From positions 1,478,640 to 1,542,639 of the forward strand of contig CANMOV010000001.1 in assembly GCA_947499565.1 (NCBI GenBank): a stretch of DNA of 64,000 nt, written 5' to 3'. The translations under genes and the position numbers were made by a program. Positions 1-8,942 of the stretch are shown piece after piece. Position 1 is the first letter of the stretch; each line of letters opens with the position of its first letter. Below the pieces are notes generated by a model that did not search any database, was not told the origin of the DNA, and saw only the letters and a list, made by a program, of their open reading frames with translations. Source of the stretch: an uncultured Croceitalea sp. GTDB taxonomy: Bacteria > Bacteroidota > Bacteroidia > Flavobacteriales > Flavobacteriaceae.

Positions 1-66
1 ACAAGGAAAAGTAAGTGCAAAAGCTGCACCTGCTCCTAAACTTCTCAAAAATTCTTTTCTTTCCAT
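1..66 (-). CDS. N-terminus of an exported lipoprotein (partial)
   Basis: Only the first 22 codons lie in the window; the rest runs off the left edge. The start is ATG at 64-66. The peptide reads MERKEFLRSLGAGAAFALTF then Pro-Cys: charged N-terminus, hydrophobic core and a cysteine at residue 22 that could be a lipidation site. Such a leader resembles those of flavobacterial Rieske-type or other cofactor-bearing lipoproteins, but nothing of the mature protein is visible, so the function is unknown. It lies 47 nt downstream of purM on the same strand and may be cotranscribed with it. Confidence 0.6.
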   Translation of the reverse strand, partial: MERKEFLRSLGAGAAFALTFPC

Positions 67-113
67 AGCATCATGTTTAATAAAAGAACGTGAGATTTTG
101 GTTAATCGTATGG

Positions 114-1292
114 CTAATACTCAAATGTTCCGTATTCGCTTTTTATGGTCAGTTTTTTTGTAGCACTTGCTTCTACCCTACCTATGATTTTCGCATCTAC
201 TTGAAATGACTTTGAAATTGAAATTAAATCCTCAGCAACTTCTGGGTCTACATACAATTCTAGGCGGTGGCCGCAATTAAAAACTTGGTACATTTCTTTC
301 CAATCCGTTCCTGATTGTTCCTGAATTAATTTGAATAACGGTGGCACAGGAAAAAGGTTATCTTTTACAATGTGCAGCGCATCTATAAAATGCAATATTT
401 TGGTTTGCGCTCCACCACTGCAATGCACCATTCCATGAATTTCTTTAGCAGAATATTTCTCCAAAATTTTCTTAACAATTGGTGCGTATGTTCTTGTTGG
501 AGACAAAACCAATTTACCAGCGTCTAATGGAGAATTAGCCACAGTGTCGGTTAATTTAGTTTGTCCAGAATACACCAAATCTTCTGGTACCGAAGCATCA
601 AAACTTTCTGGAAATTTTTCGGCCAGGTATTTGGAGAATACATCATGTCTAGCGGAAGTAAGTCCGTTACTTCCCATACCACCATTGTACTCTTTTTCAT
701 AACTGGCTTGACCAAAAGAAGTTAAACCAACAATAATATCACCAGCTTTAATATTGGCGTTGTCTATAACCTCACTACGTTTCATGCGCGCAGTAACTGT
801 AGAATCTACAATAATAGTTCTTACTAAATCCCCCACATCAGCAGTTTCACCCCCAGTGGAATGAATTGTGATGCCATGTTCCTTTAAATCGGAAATCAAT
901 TCTTCTGTCCCATTAATGATAGCAGAAATCACCTCCCCAGGAATTAAGTTTTTATTACGCCCAATTGTAGAGGAAAGCATAATATTATCCACAGCTCCTA
1001 CACATATTAAATCATCGATATTCATTATCAATGCATCCTGAGCAATACCCTTCCATACAGAAATATCTCCGGTTTCTTTCCAATACATATATGCTAAAGA
1101 AGATTTTGTACCCGCACCATCTGCATGCATTACCAAACAGTGGGCCGCACTCCCGGTTAAATGGTCTTCTACGATCTTGCAGAATGCCTTTGGAAAAAGT
1201 CCTTTATCTATATTTTTTATGGCATTATGAACATCTTCTTTTGAAGCAGAAACTCCACGTTGGGCATATCTTTTACTGGTGTCTGAGGACAT
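114..1292 (-). CDS. purM: Phosphoribosylformylglycinamidine cyclo-ligase (AIR synthase)
   Basis: The 392-aa protein matches PurM, which closes FGAM to aminoimidazole ribonucleotide with ATP in cytosolic purine synthesis. Visible signatures are the N-terminal KRYAQRGVSASKEDV segment, the glycine-rich HADGAGTKSSLAYMY loop (about 56-70), the DDLICVGA motif (about 93-100), STGGETADVGD (about 144-154) and the C-terminal MVHCSGGAQTKILHF region. Bacteroidota PurM proteins are longer (about 390 aa) than the roughly 345-aa E. coli enzyme, and this length fits. It starts at ATG just inside a promoter-like element, so the leader would be short. No damage seen. Confidence 0.93.
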   Translation of the reverse strand: MSSDTSKRYAQRGVSASKEDVHNAIKNIDKGLFPKAFCKIVEDHLTGSAAHCLVMHADGAGTKSSLAYMYWKETGDISVWKGIAQDALIMNIDDLICVGAVDNIMLSSTIGRNKNLIPGEVISAIINGTEELISDLKEHGITIHSTGGETADVGDLVRTIIVDSTVTARMKRSEVIDNANIKAGDIIVGLTSFGQASYEKEYNGGMGSNGLTSARHDVFSKYLAEKFPESFDASVPEDLVYSGQTKLTDTVANSPLDAGKLVLSPTRTYAPIVKKILEKYSAKEIHGMVHCSGGAQTKILHFIDALHIVKDNLFPVPPLFKLIQEQSGTDWKEMYQVFNCGHRLELYVDPEVAEDLISISKSFQVDAKIIGRVEASATKKLTIKSEYGTFEY

Positions 1293-1309
1293 GTGCTATT
1301 CTGTTTGGG

Positions 1310-1317
1310 CAAAAATA
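1310..1317 (-). promoter_or_regulatory. Candidate -7 promoter element for purM
   Basis: On the minus strand this reads TATTTTTG, an exact match to the Bacteroidota -7 consensus TAnnTTTG, 17 nt upstream of the purM ATG. No TTG box is evident at the usual -33 distance, so this is a half-match and only moderately convincing. Confidence 0.4.
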
Positions 1318-1439
1318 ATAAAACCGATGTTAGGAGTTGGGATTTAATTATGATGTTGCAAAAAATTAGTAATCAATAACAATATTTCAATTTTAGTTGT
1401 CACACTTGATTCTTAAATATTGTCTAATTTGTAGAAAGC

Positions 1440-2246
1440 ATGAAGGACAAACTCAAAATATTAGTAGAAAATGCAAAACAGGGTGATAAAAAATCTCTTG
1501 AATTGCTATTGATTGAAATCAAGGACTTAATTTATAACCTTTCTCTAAAAATGTTGTTGTTTCCAGAAGATGCTAAAGATGCTACACAAGAAATTTTGAT
1601 AAAAGTTGTGACGCACTTAAGCACATTTAAATATGAAAGCAAATTCAAGACTTGGGTCTATCGCGTAGCAACAAATTTTCTAAAAACCCATAAGGGTAAA
1701 AAGGCTATGGAGTTTGCAATGCCATTTAGCGATTATGCAGATTTAATTGATCTAGGACAGTCAGAGACCATCAGGTACACAAACAATGAAGGTGAGCTAA
1801 CTCTTTTGGAAGAAGAAGTTAAAGTTAGTTGCACACAAGGATTACTTCTTTGTTTGAATGAAGCTGATAGAATGGTTTATATATTATCTGAAATATTAGA
1901 CTACAATAGTATTGAAGGTTCGGAAATCCTAGAAATTACTCCTGAGAACTTTAGAAAAAAGTTATCGCGAGCAAGAACAAAAATTAGAAACTTTCTAACA
2001 AACAAATGTGGTTTAGCCAATCCGGAAAATCCATGTAGATGCAATAAAAAAATTGATTTTTTGATAGCAGAAAAGATAATCGATCCTAAAAATTTGCGCT
2101 TTGCTCAATTAACTTATAGAAGTATAGATATGGTTAAAAAAATTAAACATTTAGAAAAATCAGTTGCTCTTTACCGTTCTACACCAGACCTACCAGCCCC
2201 TACTACTATTTTGAATGAAATAGTATCAACCCTCAATTATAGATAA
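1440..2246 (+). CDS. ECF-type RNA polymerase sigma factor with C-terminal extension
   Basis: A 268-aa sigma-70 family protein. Region 2 is visible as DAKDATQEILIKVVTHL followed by FKTWVYRVATNFLKTH (about 43-83), and region 4 as a helix-turn-helix around EADRMVYILSEILDYNSIEG...FRKKLSRARTKIRNFL (about 140-183). After region 4 come about 80 further residues, starting with a cysteine cluster (NKCG...NPCRCNKK, about 184-200) not found in minimal ECF factors of about 180 aa. The target regulon is unknown. The downstream membrane-protein gene follows after 9 nt and is probably cotranscribed; it does not look like a standard anti-sigma factor. Confidence 0.8.
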   Translation: MKDKLKILVENAKQGDKKSLELLLIEIKDLIYNLSLKMLLFPEDAKDATQEILIKVVTHLSTFKYESKFKTWVYRVATNFLKTHKGKKAMEFAMPFSDYADLIDLGQSETIRYTNNEGELTLLEEEVKVSCTQGLLLCLNEADRMVYILSEILDYNSIEGSEILEITPENFRKKLSRARTKIRNFLTNKCGLANPENPCRCNKKIDFLIAEKIIDPKNLRFAQLTYRSIDMVKKIKHLEKSVALYRSTPDLPAPTTILNEIVSTLNYR

Positions 2247-2255
2247 GAAATAATC

Positions 2256-2705
2256 ATGCAAACTTTTAAGCTAAAACAGTTCTTTATTATCACCTTAATT
2301 ACAAGTATTTGGATAAACTTATCCGAAGTCTTTCGCTATTTTGTTTTAGTAATCCCTAGGGTCAAATCATTTTTTAATGATAAAAACGGTATTGCAGAAA
2401 TGGATTGGGTAATTTTTACAATCTGGGGCTTTTGGGACACCTTGTTAACAGCAGTTTTGGTGTTTATTTTTTGGTTGTATTCGAACACTTTTGGTCATAA
2501 TTTTAAATCAGTCTTTGCTTCCGGAACATTAGTTTGGTTGGCTGTATTTGTTATTTTTTGGGTAGCAACTTCCAATATGGGATTATCTAGTTGGAGTATA
2601 TTATGGATTACTTTATCCTTAAGTTGGTTAGAAATGATAGTTGGTGCTTGGATTGCTCATCAATTGTATAAAAAATATAATCAAAAACAAGCTCTTATTA
2701 TTTAA
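2256..2705 (+). CDS. Small integral membrane protein
   Basis: A 149-aa protein of unknown function with about four hydrophobic spans: roughly residues 8-30 (FFIITLITSIWINLSEVF), 50-75, 88-108 and 113-135. It is rich in Trp and Phe and ends in a basic tail (YKKYNQKQ). It starts 9 nt after the ECF sigma gene, so a shared transcript is likely and it may sense or respond to the same envelope signal (inference). Its 3' end overlaps the convergent dehydratase gene by 8 bp. No family was recognised. Confidence 0.65.
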   Translation: MQTFKLKQFFIITLITSIWINLSEVFRYFVLVIPRVKSFFNDKNGIAEMDWVIFTIWGFWDTLLTAVLVFIFWLYSNTFGHNFKSVFASGTLVWLAVFVIFWVATSNMGLSSWSILWITLSLSWLEMIVGAWIAHQLYKKYNQKQALII

Positions 2706-3690
2706 GTAATGTAGGCTCTTTTGTTAGGCAATCTTTCTCCCAAATCCTTTGCGTAGTTGGTTGATCAACATTACCTCCGGAAATCACCATTAATACCCGT
2801 TTTTTGGTTTTTTGGGATTGCAACCATCTTCTTATGGCCTCCATAGGCATGGCGCAGGTGGGTTCTATTCTGCATTTAAGCAAGTGTGTTAACCATTGGG
2901 TCCAGTAAATTAAATATTCTTCTTCAATTTCATAGAAGCCATCTAACTGTTTTAGATACTCAAAAGTGATATCCCCAACAGCCATAGTCATAGCACCATC
3001 GGCTAAGGTATCTGGTATACCAGGCAAACGTTGAATACTACCTTTTCGCAACGATTCTGCCGCATCATTAGCATTAAGGGGCTCTACTCCAAACATTTTT
3101 GCTTTAGGAGCAAGACCGCGTGTTGCAATTAAAGAACCTGATGTTAGTCCACCACCACCGCAAGGGGTAAAAACCGCATCTATATCTTTTAACTCACTTA
3201 ATGCTTCATAAGCTGCTGTGCCCTGCCCGCAGATAACTTGTTCATGATTAAATGGAGGAATCCAAAAGGTGCCTTCCGCTTTGGCTGCTTCTGCTACTTT
3301 AGTATCCGTAATATCGCGGGTTTCACTTAGCACTACATCAGCTCCATAGGCTTTTGTAGCTTGCACTTTAACTTTAGAGGAATAAGCTGCCATAAAAATG
3401 GTTGCAGGAATTTCAAATTGCTTTGCCGCATAAGCTACGGCTTGGGCATGGTTTCCAGAACTATTCGCAACAATATGCTTAGGTCGGTGTCCATTTTCTA
3501 AGAGCCATGCTAAAGTATTTACTCCTCCCCTAGCCTTAAAAGCCCCTATTTTTTGGAAGTTTTCTGCTTTAAAGTAAATTTCATGCCCCAGCCATTCGTT
3601 TAAAAGCGAAGAAGTGAGTATTGGTGTTTTATTAATGTAAGGGTCAATTCGCTTTTTGGCAGCTTCGATATCTTTTAGGCTAAGGTTCAT
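2698..3690 (-). CDS. PLP-dependent threonine/serine dehydratase
   Basis: A 330-aa fold-type II PLP enzyme. The PLP-binding lysine is K52 in IGAFKARGG, the substrate loop is SSGNHAQA (77-84), the phosphate-binding glycine loop is CGGGGLTSG (177-185), and a C-terminal SGGNVD motif is present. This matches catabolic-type threonine ammonia-lyase or serine dehydratase, converting Thr/Ser to 2-oxobutyrate/pyruvate plus ammonia. It lacks the C-terminal ACT domain of biosynthetic IlvA, so it is probably not feedback-controlled by isoleucine. A serine racemase role cannot be excluded. Position 3690 is an ATG start. Confidence 0.85.
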   Translation of the reverse strand: MNLSLKDIEAAKKRIDPYINKTPILTSSLLNEWLGHEIYFKAENFQKIGAFKARGGVNTLAWLLENGHRPKHIVANSSGNHAQAVAYAAKQFEIPATIFMAAYSSKVKVQATKAYGADVVLSETRDITDTKVAEAAKAEGTFWIPPFNHEQVICGQGTAAYEALSELKDIDAVFTPCGGGGLTSGSLIATRGLAPKAKMFGVEPLNANDAAESLRKGSIQRLPGIPDTLADGAMTMAVGDITFEYLKQLDGFYEIEEEYLIYWTQWLTHLLKCRIEPTCAMPMEAIRRWLQSQKTKKRVLMVISGGNVDQPTTQRIWEKDCLTKEPTLLK

Positions 3691-3806
3691 TAAGTCGCTT
3701 TAATCAAATTTAAAGAAATAGATTTATCAATACTCATGTAAAATATTGGATTGCAACCCTTCAAACAGATTTTGTGCTACAAACTATAAAAGACTTCTAG
3801 ATACAT

Positions 3807-3825
3807 CTCGGAACTTTGTTCCGAG
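3807..3825. repeat. Perfect short palindrome (REP-like)
   Basis: CTCGGAAC-TTT-GTTCCGAG forms a perfect 8-bp stem with a 3-nt loop, followed by GCACTCGAAGTAACA. It sits in the 156-bp gap between the dehydratase start and the glnN stop. There is no T-tract on either strand, so it is not a good intrinsic terminator. The form resembles dispersed REP-type palindromes, but no second copy occurs in this window. Confidence 0.45.
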
Positions 3826-3846
3826 GCACTCGAAGTAACATTAGTT

Positions 3847-6033
3847 TTATTTCACAAATAACAGCTCACGGTATTTTGTCAATGGCCATAATTCATCAGC
3901 CACTAATTGCTCCAAAGCATCTGCTTCTGAACGAATTTTTTCAAAATAAGGATTTACATCATTACAATAAGCTTGCGCTTTTTTAGCTATACTAGATAAA
4001 TTATGTACTTTCTCTTTAGTAAGTAACATAGCATCTGTTAGCTTCTTAGCTTCCATAATATGCTCCGCTATTTGTTCGAGAATATTTAACTGTGGTTCCG
4101 TTAATTTTTTGTGTGCTGCGCCATAAACTTCCTTGAGACCAGCAACATTTTCTAACAATATGTTCTGGTATTTTATTGCTGAAGGTATAATATGATTGTA
4201 AATAAGTTCGCCTAAAATTCGACCTTCAATCTGAATATGGAATACATAATTTTCTAGCTCTACCTCTTGATGGGCTTTTAACTCCTTTTCATTCATTACA
4301 GCTGTAACATCAAACAAAGCAATACTTTCTTTTGATGTTAACACCTTAAGTGCCTCTGGAGTATTCTTATTATTACTTAATTTTCTTTTACGTGCTTCGC
4401 TTTGCCAATCATCACTATAACCATCACCATCAAAACGAATACGTTTCGAATTTTTAATGTATTCCCTAAGCACGTTAAAAACAGCCTCGTCCTTCTTTAA
4501 GCTTTTCTTATCTATTAACGTATCAACCTCTTTCTTAAAATCGGTTAATTGCTTGGCGACAATGGTATTTAAAATGGTCATCGGCTTAGCGCAGTTCATT
4601 TTTGAACCCACCCCTCTCATTTCAAATTTATTTCCCGTAAAAGCAAAAGGCGAAGTACGATTGCGGTCTGTATTATCCAATAAAATTTCGGGGATTTTAC
4701 CAACCACATTTAATTTTAATTCTGTCTTTTCTTGTGGTGAAAGCTTCCCTTTAGAAACACCTTCTAATTCGTCTAAAACTTCTCCTAGTTGTTTCCCTAC
4801 AAATATGGAAATTATAGCTGGAGGCGCTTCATTAGCCCCTAACCGATGATCATTACTTGCTGAAGCGATTGAAGAACGCAATAACTCTTCATAAGTATCA
4901 ACAGCCTTAATTGTATTTACAAAAAAGGTTAAAAATTGTAGGTTCTTCATTGGAGTTTTCCCAGGGCTTAACAGGTTAACTCCTGTATCTGTAGCTAATG
5001 ACCAGTTATTGTGCTTCCCCGAACCGTTTATACCAGCAAACGGTTTTTCATGAAAGAGGACTTTAAACCCATGTTTATCTGCAATTTCATCCATCACGTC
5101 CATTAACAGCAAGTTATGATCAACGGATAAATTGGCTTCTTCAAAAACCGGAGCTAATTCAAATTGATTTGGTGCAACTTCATTATGTCTAGTTTTTACT
5201 GGAATCCCTAATTGCGTACATACTTTTTCTAATTCGCTCATAAAACTCAGAACACGGCTTGGAATTACACCAAAATAATGGTCATCTAATTGTTGTCCTT
5301 TTGCGGCAGAGTTACCCACTAAAGTTCTACCCGTCATTAAAATATCTGGGCGAGATTGTGCCAAAGCCTTATCAATTAAAAAGTATTCCTGCTCCCAACC
5401 TAATGTAGCATTTACCTTACGAACATTTTTATCAAAATATTGTGCTACGCTCGTAGCGGCCTCATCTACAGCATTAAGTGCTCTTAATAATGGTGCCTTA
5501 TTGTCCAAAGCTTCTCCAGTATAGGATACAAATATGGTAGGGATACAAAGGGTAGTTTTGTATATAAATGCTGGTGAAGTTGGATCCCAAGCGGTATATC
5601 CGCGAGCTTCAAAAGTATTTCTAATCCCCCCACTTGGAAAGCTTGAAGCATCTGGTTCTTGCTGCACCAACTGTCCTCCACCAAATTTTTCCATTGCGCG
5701 ACCATCAGGTAACAAATCGAAAAAAGCATCATGCTTTTCTGCTGTTGCACCTGTAAGTGGCTGAAACCAGTGGGTATAGTGCGTGGCTCCCATAGAAAGA
5801 GCCCATGCTTTCATTCCTTCTGCGACTTGATCCGCAATTTTTCTATCAATTTTACTCCCAGATAAAATTGCAGATTTTACTTTTTCATAAGCGTCAGTTG
5901 TTAAAAACTGAAGCATTTTTGACTCATTAAAAACATTCTTCCCAAATAAATCGGAGCGTTTTCCAGTCTCATCTATCAATATTTTTCCTCTTTTATGGCT
6001 ATCTGCCAAGGCATCGAATCTCATTTTAGACAT
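3847..6033 (-). CDS. glnN: Glutamine synthetase type III
   Basis: At 728 aa this has the length of GlnN, the large GSIII class typical of Bacteroidota and cyanobacteria. It makes glutamine from glutamate, ammonia and ATP. Characteristic stretches are the N-terminal GATHYTHWFQPLTG, GWEQEYFLID, VKTRHNEVAPNQFELAPVFE, the NGSGKHNNWS loop and the NDNTDRNRTSPFAFTGNKFE-like region (here LLDNTDRNRTSPFAF). All are intact. It diverges from the type II glutamine synthetase gene, with 203 bp between the two starts, so the two assimilation enzymes may share regulatory DNA. Confidence 0.95.
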   Translation of the reverse strand: MSKMRFDALADSHKRGKILIDETGKRSDLFGKNVFNESKMLQFLTTDAYEKVKSAILSGSKIDRKIADQVAEGMKAWALSMGATHYTHWFQPLTGATAEKHDAFFDLLPDGRAMEKFGGGQLVQQEPDASSFPSGGIRNTFEARGYTAWDPTSPAFIYKTTLCIPTIFVSYTGEALDNKAPLLRALNAVDEAATSVAQYFDKNVRKVNATLGWEQEYFLIDKALAQSRPDILMTGRTLVGNSAAKGQQLDDHYFGVIPSRVLSFMSELEKVCTQLGIPVKTRHNEVAPNQFELAPVFEEANLSVDHNLLLMDVMDEIADKHGFKVLFHEKPFAGINGSGKHNNWSLATDTGVNLLSPGKTPMKNLQFLTFFVNTIKAVDTYEELLRSSIASASNDHRLGANEAPPAIISIFVGKQLGEVLDELEGVSKGKLSPQEKTELKLNVVGKIPEILLDNTDRNRTSPFAFTGNKFEMRGVGSKMNCAKPMTILNTIVAKQLTDFKKEVDTLIDKKSLKKDEAVFNVLREYIKNSKRIRFDGDGYSDDWQSEARKRKLSNNKNTPEALKVLTSKESIALFDVTAVMNEKELKAHQEVELENYVFHIQIEGRILGELIYNHIIPSAIKYQNILLENVAGLKEVYGAAHKKLTEPQLNILEQIAEHIMEAKKLTDAMLLTKEKVHNLSSIAKKAQAYCNDVNPYFEKIRSEADALEQLVADELWPLTKYRELLFVK

Positions 6034-6103
6034 TTTGAATGAATTTAAGACTGTAAAATTAACAATTTAGCAATATATAGCCCAAAAAATGAAATTTTAT
6101 TAA

Positions 6104-6129
6104 TTAACCCCTTCAAAAAAGGGGGTTAA
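6104..6129. promoter_or_regulatory. Inverted repeat between divergent glutamine synthetase genes
   Basis: TTAACCCC - 10 nt - GGGGTTAA is a perfect 8-bp inverted repeat located 71 nt from the glnN start and 108 nt from the type II gene start. It is not followed by a U-tract. The central location between two divergent nitrogen-assimilation genes makes an operator or RNA hairpin plausible, but no known regulator site was recognised. Confidence 0.4.
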
Positions 6130-6236
6130 CAAAATTTTGATAACTTTTAACGATTTACTTCCCCTAAAAATTTATCATGTAGAGAAAATAATTATTTTTA
6201 CCACTTATTAAAATTTAAAGTAAACTACCCACTATT

Positions 6237-7253
6237 ATGAGTAAGTCAAAATTAGAATACATCTGGTTGGATGGCTATTTTCCAACGCAAAACATGCGAA
6301 GCAAGACTAAAGTAGTAAATGACTTTAGTGGTAAATTAGAAGACTGTCCAATGTGGTCTTTTGATGGAAGTTCAACAAGGCAAGCTGAAGGAGGATCTTC
6401 AGATTGTCTATTAAAGCCAGTGGCAATTTTCCCAGACCCTGCAAGAAACAATGGTTTTTTAGTAATGACTGAGGTTTTAAATGCAGATGGGACTCCACAC
6501 GAATCCAATGGTAGAGCAACAATAGATGATGATGATAATGATTTCTGGTTCGGTTTTGAACAAGAATATTTTATAATGGATACAGCTACACAATTACCTT
6601 TAGGCTTCCCAATTGGTGGATACCCTGCTCCACAAGGCATGTACTACTGCTCCGTTGGTGGTAAAAATACTCATGGTAGAGATTTAGTTGAAGAGCATGC
6701 TGATTTATGTATAGCAGCCGGAATTAATTTCGAAGGTATCAACCAAGAAGTTGCTTCTGGACAGTGGGAATTTCAATTATTTGCTAAAGGAGCAAAAAAA
6801 GCTGGTGATGAAATTTGGGTAGCTCGTTACCTATTAGATCGTTTGACTGAGCAATATGGTTTTTATATAGAATACCATCCAAAGCCTTTAGGTAAAGATA
6901 TGGACTGGAATGGTTCTGGTATGCATGCTAATTTCTCTAATACAACATTAAGAACTTGTGGAGATCAAGCTACATATGAGAAAATATGTGAAGCTTTCCG
7001 TCCGGTAGTAAAAGAACACATTGCTGTATATGGTGAATTTAACGATCAGCGTTTAACTGGAGATCACGAAACGCAATCTATTAATGAATTTAGTTTTGGT
7101 ATTTCTGACCGTGGAGCATCTATCCGTATTCCTATTGCTACCGTAGAGAGTGGTTGGAAAGGATGGTTAGAAGATAGAAGACCAGCTTCTAATGGTGACC
7201 CATACAAGATTGCAGGTAGAATTATCCAAACAGTAAAATCCGCTAAGGTTTAA
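6237..7253 (+). CDS. Glutamine synthetase type II (eukaryotic-like, beta-grasp)
   Basis: A 338-aa octameric/decameric-type (GSII) glutamine synthetase. Motifs include LEYIWLDGY, the GSII-like CPMWSFDGSSTRQAEGGSSD segment (about 37-56), FGFEQEYFIMD (about 103-113), GINQEVASGQWEFQ (Glu ligands, about 165-178), the NGSGMHANFS ATP loop, and the C-terminal RGASIRIP...GWLEDRRPASN (about 290-319). This is much shorter than GSI or GSIII and fits the family. It is monocistronic, ending in a clear terminator. Having both GSII and GSIII side by side suggests differential use with nitrogen status (inference). Confidence 0.93.
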   Translation: MSKSKLEYIWLDGYFPTQNMRSKTKVVNDFSGKLEDCPMWSFDGSSTRQAEGGSSDCLLKPVAIFPDPARNNGFLVMTEVLNADGTPHESNGRATIDDDDNDFWFGFEQEYFIMDTATQLPLGFPIGGYPAPQGMYYCSVGGKNTHGRDLVEEHADLCIAAGINFEGINQEVASGQWEFQLFAKGAKKAGDEIWVARYLLDRLTEQYGFYIEYHPKPLGKDMDWNGSGMHANFSNTTLRTCGDQATYEKICEAFRPVVKEHIAVYGEFNDQRLTGDHETQSINEFSFGISDRGASIRIPIATVESGWKGWLEDRRPASNGDPYKIAGRIIQTVKSAKV

Positions 7254-7283
7254 TTAAAGAAAATTAATTGTTGATTTTATATA

Positions 7284-7314
7284 AGACCGTCTTAGCAATA
7301 AGGCGGTTTTTTTA
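7284..7314 (+). terminator. Intrinsic terminator after GSII gene
   Basis: ACCGTCTT - short AT-rich loop - AAGGCGGT with one G-U pair, followed by a run of seven T residues. It lies 30 nt past the GSII stop, and its T-tract overlaps the stop codon of the convergent gene. Confidence 0.8.
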
Positions 7315-8937
7315 ATTACTAACCTTTTTTAAAGGAGTGTTCATCCAGTATTGTTCTTTATTGTTGGCATTAAAAACAGGCTGGTCACTATCCATAGACC
7401 TATTCTTTAACATTAAACTATCCTTTGCTATAGTTTTCTTAGGATATGGTACTACCTCTTGAGTAAAAAACTCTCTAAATTGATTTAGTTGCTCCGTTTC
7501 TTGTTTATTTATCAAATTATCATCACGGTCTCTTGCCCGATTTATTTTTATTTGTAATTCTATTTTCTCTGGATCATATTCTTTAGAAAACAAAAGCTTT
7601 AAAAGTTCCTGTTGCTTTTTGTTTTTTACGGTACCTGTACTTAAAACAAATTTCTTGGGTGAAATTTTTTCTAGTTTTTTTAGTTGGACTTTCTTGGAAT
7701 TATAAAAAAGTCTAAAATCTGACAATTTTAAACCTAAGTAGTTTACAGTATTTCTATTAAACCCTATCTCTATTTGTCCCTTAGATTCATTTAAAACCAC
7801 CTTGTTAATCCTAAATTTTGGAGGTCTAGTAATTTGAAACATGTTGTGAAAAGAAATGTAGTTAGGATACATCTTTTGATCTTGTGATTCTCGGTATTCG
7901 GTCTGAATTTCAAATAGTAGCTCATCGTTTGAAGAAATCGCTTTTGCATCCCTAGCATTATCATAAGGTATATCCCTAGTCTCACGAGTCCTTGCTTTTT
8001 TGTAATATTTAAAGACTGCATAGTCTAATTTTCTAATTGCAAAACTCTTTTTATCAATGTAAATGGAACCCACCACCCTATACTTTTCATTCTTCTTAAA
8101 AATAGAAATTTCATAAACGGGTTTATTGTGGTAGTATGTTGTTCTTTTAACAGTAAAATCATGATTATCAATAAAATCTTTTGACAATTGATATATAAAA
8201 GAAAAGCTCCTAATTCTATGACTCCTGATTGCATCATGAACTCTTAATAAAATTAATTCGTTACCGCCATAACTTTTAATTGACGCTTCCGGAATTATCT
8301 TATTAAATTTTTGATAGTCATATGGTTTTGCTGCAAATGAATCAATCTCAAAATCCAAATTCTTCCGATAATCATAAATTAAAAAATCAGATAAAATAGT
8401 ATCTACAGTATTAAATCCTTGGTCTAAAACTTTAACAATAGCTTCATTTAAGTTCACATATTGATTTCCTTTTAGTTGGTAATCACGATAGTAACCAACA
8501 TAAGCGAATTTATCCAGCGGGTAATTGACTTTTATATTATTTATAGCATACCTTATAATATCCTTTGCAGCAAGTGTTTTCAAGCTGCCTTTAAGTATTA
8601 CCTCATTAAGCTCATAAACCGCAGGTTTCAAAAAAAACAGATTTATACCTTCTTCATTTAAGGAAGATATTTCTATAGTATTAGTTTCATACCCCATGGA
8701 CGATATTTCTATAAAATCGCCCTTTTCTTGAAACGATTTTGGTATTCGAAAACTACCATCGTTGTTAGAAATTACGCCTATTGCTTTGTCCTTGATGCGA
8801 ATAGTTGCGAAAGCAATTGGTTCTCGAGTAGATTCTTCTAGTAATAAACCATTTAAAAAATCAACATAATTTTGTCCCAACAAAAAAAAGGGCAAGCATA
8901 GAAAAATAAAAAAGGAAATAATATCTTTCTTAATCAT
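7312..8937 (-). CDS. Secreted CarboxypepD_reg-like domain protein
   Basis: A 541-aa protein when started at the ATG at 8935-8937; a longer reading frame exists but would overlap the antiporter gene. It begins with a signal peptide (MIKKDIISFFIFLCLPFFLL, cleavage near GQ). Residues about 25-100 form a carboxypeptidase-regulatory-like beta domain (GLLLEESTREPIAFATIRIK...GVISNNDGSFRIP), the type found at the N-terminus of Bacteroidota outer-membrane proteins. The remaining 430 residues, mixed alpha/beta with many Tyr and Lys, match no family I recognise and lack an obvious TonB plug or large barrel. Function is unknown; an envelope location is likely. Confidence 0.7.
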   Translation of the reverse strand: MIKKDIISFFIFLCLPFFLLGQNYVDFLNGLLLEESTREPIAFATIRIKDKAIGVISNNDGSFRIPKSFQEKGDFIEISSMGYETNTIEISSLNEEGINLFFLKPAVYELNEVILKGSLKTLAAKDIIRYAINNIKVNYPLDKFAYVGYYRDYQLKGNQYVNLNEAIVKVLDQGFNTVDTILSDFLIYDYRKNLDFEIDSFAAKPYDYQKFNKIIPEASIKSYGGNELILLRVHDAIRSHRIRSFSFIYQLSKDFIDNHDFTVKRTTYYHNKPVYEISIFKKNEKYRVVGSIYIDKKSFAIRKLDYAVFKYYKKARTRETRDIPYDNARDAKAISSNDELLFEIQTEYRESQDQKMYPNYISFHNMFQITRPPKFRINKVVLNESKGQIEIGFNRNTVNYLGLKLSDFRLFYNSKKVQLKKLEKISPKKFVLSTGTVKNKKQQELLKLLFSKEYDPEKIELQIKINRARDRDDNLINKQETEQLNQFREFFTQEVVPYPKKTIAKDSLMLKNRSMDSDQPVFNANNKEQYWMNTPLKKVSN

Positions 8938-8942
8938 TGTAT

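Noticed and set aside
1424-1431. Promoter -7 element for the ECF sigma gene (TAATTTG)
   Set aside because: It is one base short of TAnnTTTG and the nearest TTG is only 16 nt upstream.
4457-4849. Open frames antisense to glnN and similar long frames opposite other genes
   Set aside because: They mirror the codon structure of strongly supported genes and show no protein-family features.
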